From positions 62,001-126,000 of the forward strand of contig NZ_RJLM01000010.1 of assembly GCF_004104355.1 (NCBI RefSeq): a stretch of DNA of 64,000 bases. The letters are read 5' to 3'. A program made the translations under genes and the position numbers. The notes beneath the pieces were generated by a model. That model saw only the letters and a list, made by a program, of their open reading frames with translations, ran no database searches and was not told where the DNA came from. Position 1 is the first letter of the stretch. Each line of letters opens with the position of its first letter. The stretch is from Photobacterium chitinilyticum (lineage in GTDB: Bacteria > Pseudomonadota > Gammaproteobacteria > Enterobacterales > Vibrionaceae). Shown piece after piece: positions 31,694 to 40,972 of the stretch.

Positions 31694-34357
31694 ATGTCTG
31701 AAGTCATGAAAAATGACGTTGACGTACTTGAAACTCAAGAGTGGCTAGAAGCTCTTGAATCAGTCGTTCGTGAAGAAGGTGTAGAGCGTGCACAGTACCT
31801 GCTTGAGCAAGTATTAGATAAAGCGCGTTTAGACGGTGTAGATATGCCAACTGGCATGACTACTAACTACATCAATACGATTCCAGCAGCACAAGAGCCT
31901 GCGTATCCTGGTGATACTACTCTTGAGCGCCGTATTCGTTCCATCATCCGCTGGAACGCAATCATGATCGTACTACGTGCTTCTAAGAAAGATTTAGACC
32001 TGGGTGGCCACATGGCTTCATACCAGTCTGCTTCTGCCTTCTACGAGGTATGTTTCAACCATTTCTTCCGTGCTCCAAACGAAGTTGATGGCGGCGATTT
32101 AGTTTACTACCAGGGCCACATCTCTCCTGGTATCTATTCTCGTGCATTTGTTGAAGGCCGTCTGACTGAAGATCAGCTAGATAACTTCCGTCAGGAAGTT
32201 GATGGCAAAGGTATCCCTTCATACCCGCACCCTAAACTAATGCCTGAGTTCTGGCAGTTCCCGACTGTTTCTATGGGTCTTGGTCCTATCTCTGCTATCT
32301 ATCAAGCACGCTTCCTGAAGTACCTTGAAGGTCGTGGCCTTAAAGACACTTCTGCCCAGCGCGTATACGCGTTCCTGGGTGATGGTGAGATGGATGAGCC
32401 AGAATCACGTGGTGCGATCTCTTTCGCTGCACGTGAAAAACTGGACAACCTATGTTTCCTAATCAACTGTAACCTACAGCGCCTAGATGGCCCTGTTATG
32501 GGTAACGGCAAGATCATCCAAGAGCTAGAAGGTCTGTTCAAAGGCGCTGGCTGGAATGTGGTTAAAGTGGTTTGGGGCAACAACTGGGATGCGCTACTAG
32601 CGAAAGACACTACCGGTAAGCTTCTTCAGTTAATGAACGAAACTATTGATGGTGACTACCAGACATTCAAATCTAAAGATGGTGCATACGTACGTGAGCA
32701 CTTCTTTGGTAAATACCCAGAAACAGCTGCACTTGTTGCTGATATGACTGATGACGAAATCTTCGCGCTTAAGCGTGGCGGCCACGAGTCTTCTAAGCTG
32801 TTTGCTGCATTTAACAACGCAAAAGAAACTGGCGGTCGCCCGACAGTCATCCTGGCTAAGACTGTTAAAGGTTACGGCATGGGTGAAGCGGCTGAAGGTA
32901 AGAACATCGCCCACGGTGTGAAGAAGATGGACATGACCCATGTTCAGCACCTGCGTGATCGTCTAGGCCTGGAAGATCTGGTTTCTGACGAAGACATGAA
33001 GAATCTTCCGTACCTAAAGCTGGAAGAAGGCTCTGCAGAGTATAACTACCTGCACGCTCGTCGTAATGCACTTCACGGTTACACGCCTAAGCGTCTGCCT
33101 AAGTTCACACAAGAATTTAAGGTTCCTGAGCTAGAAGATTTTGCTCCGCTACTGGGTGAGCAGAAGCGTGATATCTCTACCACTATGGCTTATGTACGTA
33201 CGCTGAATATCTTACTGAAAGATAAAAACATCGGTAAGAACATCGTACCTATCATCTGTGATGAAGCACGTACCTTTGGTATGGAAGGTCTATTCCGTCA
33301 GGTTGGTATCTACAACCCACACGGTCAAGAGTACACGCCAGAAGACCGCGGTGTGGTTTCTTACTACAAAGAAGCGACGTCTGGTCAGGTTCTGCAAGAA
33401 GGTATCAACGAGCTTGGCTCAATGGCATCTTGGGTTGCTGCGGCAACGTCGTACAGCACCAATGATCTACCAATGATCCCATTCTATATCTACTACTCAA
33501 TGTTCGGTTTCCAACGTGTTGGCGACATGGCATGGCTAGCAGGTGACCAACAAGCACGTGGCTTCCTATTGGGTGCTACTGCTGGTCGTACAACGCTAAA
33601 TGGTGAAGGTCTTCAGCACGAAGATGGCCACTCACACATCATGGCGAACACAGTGCCTAACTGTATCTCTTACGACCCGACGTTTGCTTACGAGCTTGCG
33701 GTTATCATGCAAGACGGTATCCGTCGCATGTACGGTGAGAACCAAGAGAACGTTTATTACTACCTAACGGTAATGAACGAAAACTATGCAATGCCAGCAA
33801 TGCCAGAAGGCGCTGAAGAAGGCATCCGTAAGGGTATCTACAAGCTAGAATCTTACGCAGGTGAGAAGAAGGTTCAGCTGATGAGCTCCGGTACTATCAT
33901 GAATGAAGTACGTAAAGCAGCTCAAATCCTAAGCGATGACTACGGTGTTGCATCTGACGTTTACTCTGTTACCTCTTTCAACGAGCTAACACGTGACGGT
34001 CAGGATGCTGAGCGTTACAACATGCTGCACCCAGAAGCTGAGCAGAAAGTACCTTACATCACAACAGCGATGGGTACTGAGCCAGCAATCGCTGCGACGG
34101 ATTACATGAAGAACTACGCAGAGCAAGTACGTGCATTCATGCCGTCTGAGTCTTTCAAAGTTCTTGGTACTGATGGTTTCGGTCGTTCTGACAGCCGTGA
34201 GAACCTACGTCGTCACTTCGAAGTTAATGCAGGTTACGTAGTTGTAGCGGCACTGACTGAATTGGCTAACCGTGGTGATGTTGAGAAATCTGTCGTTGCA
34301 GAAGCAATTGCTAAATTCAACATCGACGCTGACAAGATCAACCCGCTATACGCGTAA
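31694..34357 (+). CDS. aceE: Pyruvate dehydrogenase E1 component (homodimeric type)
   Basis: AceE (887 aa) decarboxylates pyruvate with thiamine diphosphate and transfers the acetyl group to the lipoyl domains of AceF. The family is recognised from the N terminus (ETQEWLEALESVVREEG) onward. The thiamine diphosphate motif starts with GDGEMDEPESRG near 229, and conserved stretches such as ARTFGMEGLFRQVGIY and QHEDGHSH follow. The length equals that of E. coli. Codon choice is strongly biased (CTA, GTA, TCT, GGT), as in highly expressed genes. It is followed by aceF after 13 bases. Confidence 0.98.
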   Translation: MSEVMKNDVDVLETQEWLEALESVVREEGVERAQYLLEQVLDKARLDGVDMPTGMTTNYINTIPAAQEPAYPGDTTLERRIRSIIRWNAIMIVLRASKKDLDLGGHMASYQSASAFYEVCFNHFFRAPNEVDGGDLVYYQGHISPGIYSRAFVEGRLTEDQLDNFRQEVDGKGIPSYPHPKLMPEFWQFPTVSMGLGPISAIYQARFLKYLEGRGLKDTSAQRVYAFLGDGEMDEPESRGAISFAAREKLDNLCFLINCNLQRLDGPVMGNGKIIQELEGLFKGAGWNVVKVVWGNNWDALLAKDTTGKLLQLMNETIDGDYQTFKSKDGAYVREHFFGKYPETAALVADMTDDEIFALKRGGHESSKLFAAFNNAKETGGRPTVILAKTVKGYGMGEAAEGKNIAHGVKKMDMTHVQHLRDRLGLEDLVSDEDMKNLPYLKLEEGSAEYNYLHARRNALHGYTPKRLPKFTQEFKVPELEDFAPLLGEQKRDISTTMAYVRTLNILLKDKNIGKNIVPIICDEARTFGMEGLFRQVGIYNPHGQEYTPEDRGVVSYYKEATSGQVLQEGINELGSMASWVAAATSYSTNDLPMIPFYIYYSMFGFQRVGDMAWLAGDQQARGFLLGATAGRTTLNGEGLQHEDGHSHIMANTVPNCISYDPTFAYELAVIMQDGIRRMYGENQENVYYYLTVMNENYAMPAMPEGAEEGIRKGIYKLESYAGEKKVQLMSSGTIMNEVRKAAQILSDDYGVASDVYSVTSFNELTRDGQDAERYNMLHPEAEQKVPYITTAMGTEPAIAATDYMKNYAEQVRAFMPSESFKVLGTDGFGRSDSRENLRRHFEVNAGYVVVAALTELANRGDVEKSVVAEAIAKFNIDADKINPLYA

Positions 34358-34370
34358 GAGGCAATAAAAC

Positions 34371-36263
34371 ATGGCAATCGAAATTAATGTACCTGACATT
34401 GGTGCGGATGAGGTTGAAGTAACTGAGATTCTTGTAAGCGTTGGCGACAAGGTTGAAGAAGAGCAATCTTTGATCACTGTAGAAGGCGACAAGGCTTCTA
34501 TGGAAGTACCAGCTTCTCAGGCGGGTATCGTTAAAGAGATCAAGATCGCTGTAGGCGATACGGTTTCTACCGGCTCTCTAATTATGATCTTTGAAGCGGA
34601 AGGTGCAGCAGCTGCGCCAGCTCCTGCAGTTGAAGCGACGGCACCTGTTGCAGCAGCGCCTGCGGCCGCTGAGCTTAAAGAAGTTCACGTACCGGATATC
34701 GGTGGCGATGAAGTTGAAGTGACTGAAATTATGGTTGCTATCGGTGACAGCATCGAAGAAGAGCAATCTCTTCTTACTGTTGAAGGCGACAAAGCATCAA
34801 TGGAAGTACCTGCACCATTTGCAGGCGTTCTAAAAGAAATCAAAATTGCCGCTGGCGACAAAGTATCTACTGGTTCTCTAGTGATGATCTTTGAAGTGGC
34901 AGGTACTGCATCAGCAGCACCTGTTGCTCAAGCGGCAGCTCCAGTAGCAGCGGCACCAGCAGCGCCGGCCGCAGCTAAAGAAGTTAATGTACCAGACATC
35001 GGTGGCGACGAAGTAGAAGTGACTGAAATCATGGTTGCTGTTGGCGATACAGTAGAAGAAGAGCAATCTCTTATTACTGTTGAAGGTGACAAGGCTTCAA
35101 TGGAAGTGCCTGCACCGTTCGCGGGTACGGTTAAAGAAATCAAGATCGCAGCTGGCGACAAAGTGTCTACTGGCTCACTGATTATGGTCTTTGAAGTGGC
35201 TGGCGCAGCTCCGGCTCCGGCTCCAGCGGCGGCAGCACCTGCTCCGGCAGCGGCTAAAGCAGCTCCAGCAGCTCCAGCGGCTCCAGCGGCAGCAGTATCA
35301 GCACCAGCAGCTGGCGACTTCCAGGAAAACAACGAGTACGCACACGCGTCACCAGTTGTTCGTCGTCTTGCTCGTGAGTTCGGCGTTAACCTATCGAAGG
35401 TTAAAGGCACTGGTCGTAAGCAGCGCATCCTGAAAGAAGATGTTCAGAACTTCGTTAAAGAAGCGCTTAAGCGCCTTGAGTCTGGTGCTGCAGCATCTGG
35501 CAAAGGCGACGGCTCTGCTCTTGGTCTACTACCATGGCCGAAAGTTGATTTCAGCAAGTTCGGTGAGACTGAAACTAAGCCTCTATCTCGTATCAAGAAG
35601 ATCTCTGGCGCTAACCTGCACCGTAACTGGGTAATGATCCCTCACGTTACACAGTGGGACAACGCCGACATCACTGCTCTGGAAGCATTCCGTAAAGAGC
35701 AGAATGCGATTGAAGCGAAGAAAGATACTGGCATGAAGATCACTCCACTTGTGTTCATCATGAAAGCGGTAGCTAAAGCACTTGAAGCATTCCCAGCATT
35801 CAACTCTTCTCTATCTGAAGACGGTGAAAACCTAATTCTGAAGAAGTACGTGAACGTAGGTATTGCTGTTGATACGCCGAACGGCCTGGTTGTTCCTGTC
35901 TTCAAAGACGTGAACAAGAAAGGCATCTACGAGCTATCTGAAGAGCTAATGGCTGTATCTAAGAAAGCACGTGCTGGTAAGCTAACGGCTGCAGACATGC
36001 AGGGTGGTTGTTTCACTATCTCTAGCCTTGGTGGCCTGGGTGGTACTGCATTCACGCCAATCGTGAATGCGCCAGAAGTAGGCATCCTAGGTGTATCTAA
36101 GTCTGAAATGAAACCAGTATGGAACGGCAAGGATTTCGAACCTCGCCTGATGCTTCCTCTATCACTGTCTTACGATCACCGCGTGATCGACGGTGCTGAA
36201 GGTGCTCGCTTCATTACTTACCTAAACGGTTGTCTATCTGATATCCGCCGTTTGGTGCTTTAA
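34371..36263 (+). CDS. aceF: Pyruvate dehydrogenase E2, dihydrolipoamide acetyltransferase with three lipoyl domains
   Basis: AceF (630 aa) forms the core of the pyruvate dehydrogenase complex and transfers acetyl groups to CoA. Three N-terminal lipoyl domains each carry the [10 protein letters not shown] hairpin. The lipoylated lysines fall at 41, 141 and 241, an exact 100-residue period, joined by alanine/proline-rich linkers. A peripheral subunit-binding domain ([15 protein letters not shown], near 330) and the catalytic domain with the active-site [15 protein letters not shown] follow. The tandem lipoyl repeats are also visible as about 300-base DNA repeats. It lies in an operon with aceE. 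Confidence 0.98.
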   Translation: MAIEINVPDIGADEVEVTEILVSVGDKVEEEQSLITVEGDKASMEVPASQAGIVKEIKIAVGDTVSTGSLIMIFEAEGAAAAPAPAVEATAPVAAAPAAAELKEVHVPDIGGDEVEVTEIMVAIGDSIEEEQSLLTVEGDKASMEVPAPFAGVLKEIKIAAGDKVSTGSLVMIFEVAGTASAAPVAQAAAPVAAAPAAPAAAKEVNVPDIGGDEVEVTEIMVAVGDTVEEEQSLITVEGDKASMEVPAPFAGTVKEIKIAAGDKVSTGSLIMVFEVAGAAPAPAPAAAAPAPAAAKAAPAAPAAPAAAVSAPAAGDFQENNEYAHASPVVRRLAREFGVNLSKVKGTGRKQRILKEDVQNFVKEALKRLESGAAASGKGDGSALGLLPWPKVDFSKFGETETKPLSRIKKISGANLHRNWVMIPHVTQWDNADITALEAFRKEQNAIEAKKDTGMKITPLVFIMKAVAKALEAFPAFNSSLSEDGENLILKKYVNVGIAVDTPNGLVVPVFKDVNKKGIYELSEELMAVSKKARAGKLTAADMQGGCFTISSLGGLGGTAFTPIVNAPEVGILGVSKSEMKPVWNGKDFEPRLMLPLSLSYDHRVIDGAEGARFITYLNGCLSDIRRLVL

Positions 36264-36281
36264 GGTTTTACATCCGCAACG

Positions 36282-36305
36282 CCATGCCTGCAATAGTAGG
36301 CATGG
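36282..36305 (+). repeat. Stem-loop between aceF and lpd
   Basis: CCATGCCT at 36282-36289 pairs perfectly with AGGCATGG at 36298-36305. No T tract follows, so it may be an mRNA 3'-end or processing structure that lowers read-through into lpd rather than a complete terminator. Confidence 0.5.
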
Positions 36306-36340
36306 AATTGTTGTGTAGCTCACAGGCTATAGCAATATAC

Positions 36341-36369
36341 TTTTCACTTTGTTAACAGGTCTGTAAACT
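36341..36369 (+). promoter_or_regulatory. Possible separate promoter of lpd
   Basis: TTTTCA at 36341-36346 and TAAACT at 36364-36369 are 17 bases apart. Overlapping direct repeats TGTTAAC (36350-36356) and TGTAAAC (36362-36368) resemble ArcA-type sites. In E. coli lpd has its own ArcA-controlled promoter. The match here is modest. Confidence 0.35.
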
Positions 36370-36460
36370 TGTTGGCAATGTGAAAGAAGAATGTACAAAA
36401 GCAAATAAGTACAACTTACCTGATAGCCTGTTAGGGATAAAAGACTACAACGAGGTCATG

Positions 36461-37891
36461 ATGAGTAAAGAAATTAAAGCCCAGGTAGTGGTGTTGGGTT
36501 CAGGCCCTGCTGGTTACTCTGCGGCATTCCGTTGCGCAGACTTAGGTCTAGATACGGTTCTAATCGAAAAATACAACACACTTGGTGGTGTATGTCTGAA
36601 CGTGGGTTGTATCCCATCGAAAGCACTTCTTCACGTAGCAAAAGTTATCGAAGAAGCGAAGGCAATGGCAGAGCACGGTGTTGTGTTCGGTGAGCCGCAA
36701 ACAGACATCAACAAGATCCGTCTTTGGAAAGACAAAGTAATTACTCAGCTAACTGGCGGTCTTGGCGGTATGGCTAAGATGCGTAAAGTTAACGTGGTTA
36801 ACGGTTACGGTAAATTTACTGGTCCTAACACTATCGTAGTTGAAGGTGAAGACGGCCAGACAACAGTTAACTTCGACAACGCGATCGTAGCGGCTGGTTC
36901 TCGTCCTATCGAGCTACCATTCATTCCGCATGAAGACCCACGTATCTGGGACTCAACTGACGCGCTGGAGCTGAAAGAAGTTCCTGAGAAGCTACTTGTT
37001 ATGGGTGGCGGTATCATCGGCCTGGAAATGGGTACGGTATATCATTCTCTGGGTTCACAGATCGACGTTGTTGAAATGTTCGACCAGGTGATCCCTGCCG
37101 CTGACAAAGACATCGTTCGAGTATTTACCAAACGCATCAAGAAGAAGTTCAACTTGATGCTAGAAACCAAAGTAACGGCTGTTGAAGCGAAAGAAGACGG
37201 TATCTACGTTTCAATGGAAGGCAAAAAAGCACCTGCTGAGCCTGTACGTTACGATGCGGTTCTTGTTGCTATCGGCCGTGTACCAAACGGTAAGCTGCTA
37301 GAAGCCGAGAAGGCAGGCATCGAAGTTGACGAGCGTGGCTTCATCAACGTGGATAAGCAGATGCGTACTAACGTACCTCACATCCATGCTATCGGTGATA
37401 TCGTTGGTCAGCCAATGCTTGCTCACAAAGGTGTGCATGAAGGCCACGTTGCTGCTGAAGTTATCTCAGGTAAGAAGCACTACTTCGATCCTAAGGTTAT
37501 TCCTTCAATTGCCTACACCGAGCCAGAAGTGGCATGGGTTGGCAAGACAGAGAAAGAAGCGAAAGCAGAAGGTATCAACTACGAAGTTGCGACTTTCCCT
37601 TGGGCTGCTTCTGGTCGTGCAATCGCATCTGACTGTGCTGACGGTATGACGAAGATGATCTTCGACAAAGACACGCACCGTGTTATCGGTGGTGCTATCG
37701 TTGGTACTAACGGTGGTGAGCTTCTGGGTGAAATCGGTCTGGCGATCGAGATGGGTTGTGATGCAGAAGACATCGCGCTAACAATCCACGCGCACCCAAC
37801 ACTGCATGAGTCTGTAGGTCTTGCTGCAGAAGTGTTTGAAGGCTCAATCACTGACCTGCCAAACGCAAAAGCAGTTAAGCGCAAGAAGTAA
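36461..37891 (+). CDS. lpd: Dihydrolipoamide dehydrogenase (E3)
   Basis: Lpd (476 aa) reoxidises dihydrolipoyl groups with FAD and NAD+ for the pyruvate and 2-oxoglutarate dehydrogenase complexes and glycine cleavage. The FAD motif VLGSGPAGYSAAF lies near 11-23 and the redox disulphide is Cys45/Cys50 in GGVCLNVGCIPSK. The NAD motif is VMGGGIIGLEMGTV, and the C-terminal His-Glu pair is in HAHPTLHES. The frame opens at 36380, but GAGG at 36452-36455 is best placed for ATG 36461. Confidence 0.97.
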   Translation: MSKEIKAQVVVLGSGPAGYSAAFRCADLGLDTVLIEKYNTLGGVCLNVGCIPSKALLHVAKVIEEAKAMAEHGVVFGEPQTDINKIRLWKDKVITQLTGGLGGMAKMRKVNVVNGYGKFTGPNTIVVEGEDGQTTVNFDNAIVAAGSRPIELPFIPHEDPRIWDSTDALELKEVPEKLLVMGGGIIGLEMGTVYHSLGSQIDVVEMFDQVIPAADKDIVRVFTKRIKKKFNLMLETKVTAVEAKEDGIYVSMEGKKAPAEPVRYDAVLVAIGRVPNGKLLEAEKAGIEVDERGFINVDKQMRTNVPHIHAIGDIVGQPMLAHKGVHEGHVAAEVISGKKHYFDPKVIPSIAYTEPEVAWVGKTEKEAKAEGINYEVATFPWAASGRAIASDCADGMTKMIFDKDTHRVIGGAIVGTNGGELLGEIGLAIEMGCDAEDIALTIHAHPTLHESVGLAAEVFEGSITDLPNAKAVKRKK

Positions 37892-37913
37892 TTCTTGCCG
37901 TTTAAGCTGATAT

Positions 37914-37941
37914 AAAAAAAGCGCCTTTTGGCGCTTTTTTG
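37914..37941 (+). terminator. Terminator after lpd
   Basis: GCGCC at 37921-37925 and GGCGC at 37930-37934 form a short GC stem with a TTTT loop, extended by an A tract before and a T tract after. It also lies 16 bases beyond the aphA stop on the other strand and may serve both. Confidence 0.85.
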
Positions 37942-37957
37942 TATTTAAGGAATGGGA

Positions 37958-38671
37958 TCAGTACTGAGAATCTTTAATGATTTTCTCACCGTAGATACCG
38001 TTCTTCGGTACGGGTTTGTAGCTAGAGCTCGCGTTGCGCATAATGCGAAGCCCTTCAGCACCGGCATTACGGGCCGAGATAATATCGCCGTCTGAGTCTC
38101 CGTAGTACATCTTAATATTGTTCGCTTTTATGTACTTCGTTTTGGTGTATTCCGTTTTGCTTGAACCGGCGAAAATCACCTTGTTCATCTTCTCAATGCC
38201 AAACGAATCTTTCAGGTACTGAGTAGAAATTTCACATTTAGAACCAGTGCGTCCGGTAATGAAATAGATATCATCGCCACGTTTTTGGTGCATGGCGATC
38301 AGTTTCTGACCGATCTCTTTCGGTAAACTGAACTTCTCCCATTCACAGTTCATTTTATCCCAGAATTTTTGAGATTTAAGGTAGCTGTAACCGTTTGGCG
38401 AAAACTTTTGCTGACCACGATAAAAGCCTGGTGAGCTAAAAAGTACGGTGTCGTCGATATCAAAGCCGACAGCCATTGGCTGCTTGCCTTCAAGGCTCTT
38501 TGCAATGTCCTCGACCGATACCCAATGTAGCTGAGCAGGCTCACCTTGCTGCATAATTTGAACTGAGCTGAAGCCCGTTTCCGTACCTGGTAATTTAGGA
38601 TCAGCGAATACTGAACCTGATGCAACAGCGCAAGCCAGTAGGGAAGAAATTGCAATTGTAGTTAGTTTCAT
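37958..38671 (-). CDS. aphA: Class B nonspecific acid phosphatase AphA (periplasmic)
   Basis: The protein (237 aa) is a HAD-superfamily magnesium-dependent phosphatase that releases phosphate from a range of organic phosphomonoesters in the periplasm. A signal peptide of about 23 residues ends in SVFA/DPK. The DDDD-type catalytic motif FDIDDTVLFSS has the nucleophile Asp71 and Asp73. YFITGRTGSKCE is motif II, followed by a lysine and the acidic YYGDSDGDI motif. It is convergent with lpd and stands alone. Confidence 0.93.
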   Translation of the reverse strand: MKLTTIAISSLLACAVASGSVFADPKLPGTETGFSSVQIMQQGEPAQLHWVSVEDIAKSLEGKQPMAVGFDIDDTVLFSSPGFYRGQQKFSPNGYSYLKSQKFWDKMNCEWEKFSLPKEIGQKLIAMHQKRGDDIYFITGRTGSKCEISTQYLKDSFGIEKMNKVIFAGSSKTEYTKTKYIKANNIKMYYGDSDGDIISARNAGAEGLRIMRNASSSYKPVPKNGIYGEKIIKDSQY

Positions 38672-38850
38672 CGTTGTTGATTTTTGTTAGTGATTAAATG
38701 GAGGTGCAAAAATACTCCTCAATGACCCATGAGAATCAGAACCTGGTCACAAAATACTAACTGTGTTGCATGCTATTGCTTTAATATCGTTATCTATTGA
38801 CAGTTTTGACTGTTGAGTTCATCAAAATTTCCGAAGTGAAGTATTGGCTT

Positions 38851-38877
38851 ATACCGATCTGGATAAGCCGTTGGTAT
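38851..38877. repeat. Small ATACC-ended inverted repeat
   Basis: ATACCGA at the left and TTGGTAT at the right end form a 27-base mini-element with the same terminal motif as the MITE-like elements at 18687 and 31391. It lies just before the terminator that ends the chemoreceptor transcript. Confidence 0.4.
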
Positions 38878-38880
38878 CAA

Positions 38881-38908
38881 AAAAGGAGAGCCGAAGCTCT
38901 CCTTTTGT
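38881..38908 (-). terminator. Terminator after the chemoreceptor gene
   Basis: GGAGAGC at 38885-38891 pairs with GCTCTCC at 38896-38902. On the minus strand the stem is followed by TTTTTT. It separates the chemoreceptor gene from aphA. Confidence 0.85.
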
Positions 38909-38957
38909 ATTTCGTTGTATGTTCCCCTTGGAAAGGGGGAGGATAGTGATGGCAGCT

Positions 38958-40874
38958 TTAAAGCTTAAACGTACCCACCATACTGTCTAGGCGTTGCGAT
39001 AATTCGCGCAGCTCCTGGCTCGAATGTGCCAGTTCGGTTGCTGTATCAGCAGTACGCTGGGTGGTCTCGTTGATTTCCTCTATGTTGCAGTTGATGTCGT
39101 TTACTACTGTTGACTGCTCTTCGGTGGCGGTGGCAACCTGAGTATTCATATCGGAGATCAGGGTAATGCGGTCGGCAATCGAAACCAGAGCGCCAGACGC
39201 TTCATCGGCTGCCGAGACACCATTGGAGGTGAGCTGACGGCTCTGCACGATGGCGTTCACAGCATTGCTGGCTTCTTCCTGAAGACGGTTGATCATGTTT
39301 TGGATCTCGTCTGTCGAGTCGGCGGTCCGGCTTGCCAGGCTACGTACCTCATCGGCAACCACAGCAAAGCCTCGGCCTTGTTCGCCGGCACGGGCAGCTT
39401 CGATGGCGGCGTTTAGTGCCAGTAGGTTGGTCTGCTCTGAGATACCGCGGATCACATCGAGAATACTACCTATAGCCTGGGTATTGTTGGCGAGTGATTC
39501 GATCACCTCACTGACATTAGACACGTCATTTGACAGTTGGCTAATGCTGTCGCGTGCCTGTCCGACAACGGCCTGGCCGTTGTGGGTCTCGGACTCTGCA
39601 TTGTGTGCCGCTTCTGCTGCCTGTGCGGCATTGCCGGCAATCTCGTTAACGGTTGCGCCCATCTGGTTGATTGCTGTCACAACCTGGATGGTACGGTCAC
39701 GTTGGTTGTGGCTGTTATCAAGCGTAAGCTGTGCCTGAGATGCCACCGACTCTGCCGCGCCACGCAGAGAGTTTCCGGTTTCGGCCACTTCTTTTACCGA
39801 ATAATGGATTTTTCCGATAAAGCTATTAAAGCCTTCCGATAGCTGGGCGATTTCATCTTTGCCTTTGATGTCGATGCGATGGCGTAGATCACCTTCTCCT
39901 TCACCAAGATCTTTGAATACGACAGCCAGACGCTCGATTGGGCGGGTAATATTGCTGCCGAGCCAGATTGCCAAAAGGACAAACACTGCAGCGATCCCGG
40001 CTGTCCAAACCATAATTTGGTTGCGTGCCTGATTCAGGCCGGCAAAAGCTTCTTCTTTCGGTAGTTCGGCAACAACATACCACTCCATTGACGGAATGTA
40101 GCTGGTGGCTATCAGGGTATCAGTGCCATTGATATTTGATTCGGCAACGTTGAAGTCGTTTTTATTCAGAAGCAGGCGGGAAACATCAGTACCGTAGAGC
40201 TTACTTAGATCACTGTTTCCCATCTTGCTTTGGTCTTTGTGCAGACGCACCATACCGTTGGCATCAGTAAGGTAAACGTAGCCTGTTTGCTCTAGCTTGA
40301 ACTGGTTAATAAACCTGACCATCTCGTCCATAGATTTTGATAGACCGGCCATTCCACGCCCGTTAAGCTGCTGATAGTTTACAAACAGCTTTACCTCGCC
40401 ATTGGCTTCCTGAAAAACGTTAAGCATTTTCGCATTACTGCTGTTGGTAAAGCCGAAGAACCAGCCATCCTGTTGTTGGTTCAGGCGGCGCAGAAAACCA
40501 TTTTGGTTCCAGTAGTTGCCGGTGGTACGGTCTGCTACTGATGCATCAAACAGATTGTACTGAGTTCTGATATCATTGAGCTGCCGAATTAGTTTTTCTT
40601 CTTGCACCGGGCGTTTGTTCTCTTTATACATATCTGTGATAAAGCGATTTGTCGCCAGTTGGTGGGCCGCGGATTGTAGCTGTGACACTTCCTTGTCGAT
40701 ATTATTGCGGATCTGCATCAGTGTTGCCGGTAGCTCTGATTCAAGCAAACGGCTTTCTACCACGTTGCGGGCTTGGTTTTGACTTATTGCGCCTACGAGG
40801 ACGGTTGAGGCTAGTACGGCGAGGATCATCGCCATAATCAGTTTCTGTTTAATGGTGAGCTGATTGAACTTCAT
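38958..40874 (-). CDS. Methyl-accepting chemotaxis protein
   Basis: This 638 aa chemoreceptor senses an unknown ligand in the periplasm and signals to CheA/CheW. The first membrane helix (about 10-30, [18 protein letters not shown]) is followed by a periplasmic sensor of about 260 residues with a dCache-like pattern. A second helix ([18 protein letters not shown]) leads to HAMP and a long coiled-coil signalling domain with the hairpin tip [20 protein letters not shown]. There is no C-terminal CheR-binding pentapeptide. The frame runs on upstream to 40955, but [12 protein letters not shown] at 40874 is the natural start. It is divergent from the patatin gene. Confidence 0.92.
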   Translation of the reverse strand: MKFNQLTIKQKLIMAMILAVLASTVLVGAISQNQARNVVESRLLESELPATLMQIRNNIDKEVSQLQSAAHQLATNRFITDMYKENKRPVQEEKLIRQLNDIRTQYNLFDASVADRTTGNYWNQNGFLRRLNQQQDGWFFGFTNSSNAKMLNVFQEANGEVKLFVNYQQLNGRGMAGLSKSMDEMVRFINQFKLEQTGYVYLTDANGMVRLHKDQSKMGNSDLSKLYGTDVSRLLLNKNDFNVAESNINGTDTLIATSYIPSMEWYVVAELPKEEAFAGLNQARNQIMVWTAGIAAVFVLLAIWLGSNITRPIERLAVVFKDLGEGEGDLRHRIDIKGKDEIAQLSEGFNSFIGKIHYSVKEVAETGNSLRGAAESVASQAQLTLDNSHNQRDRTIQVVTAINQMGATVNEIAGNAAQAAEAAHNAESETHNGQAVVGQARDSISQLSNDVSNVSEVIESLANNTQAIGSILDVIRGISEQTNLLALNAAIEAARAGEQGRGFAVVADEVRSLASRTADSTDEIQNMINRLQEEASNAVNAIVQSRQLTSNGVSAADEASGALVSIADRITLISDMNTQVATATEEQSTVVNDINCNIEEINETTQRTADTATELAHSSQELRELSQRLDSMVGTFKL

Positions 40875-40901
40875 AATGCTTAACTGCTTATAGATATAGT
40901 A

Positions 40902-40922
40902 ATGAACGAACAGGTCGTTCAT
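40902..40922. promoter_or_regulatory. Palindrome between the divergent chemoreceptor and patatin genes
   Basis: ATGAACGA at 40902-40909 and TCGTTCAT at 40915-40922 are perfect inverted copies around 5 bases. The size and position between two divergent starts fit an operator for a TetR-type or similar dimeric regulator. The regulator is not identified. Confidence 0.45.
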
Positions 40923-40972
40923 GGAAAAAGTAACCAATGACCCAATTAAAGCCATCTGTTAAAAGTCTCTCT

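Noticed and set aside
31355-31700. Possible sRNA gene between pdhR and aceE
   Set aside because: The hairpins are explained by terminal and internal inverted repeats of a MITE-like element, and no separate promoter and T-tract terminator pair was found.
34600-35430. Low-complexity alanine/proline tracts in aceF as a possible assembly artefact or frameshift
   Set aside because: The frame is continuous and the tracts are the normal flexible linkers between lipoyl domains.
40937-40972. Earlier ATG start for the patatin protein
   Set aside because: Starting at 40937 would put 12 mostly polar residues before the signal peptide; ATG 40973 gives a normal signal sequence. The point is not certain.
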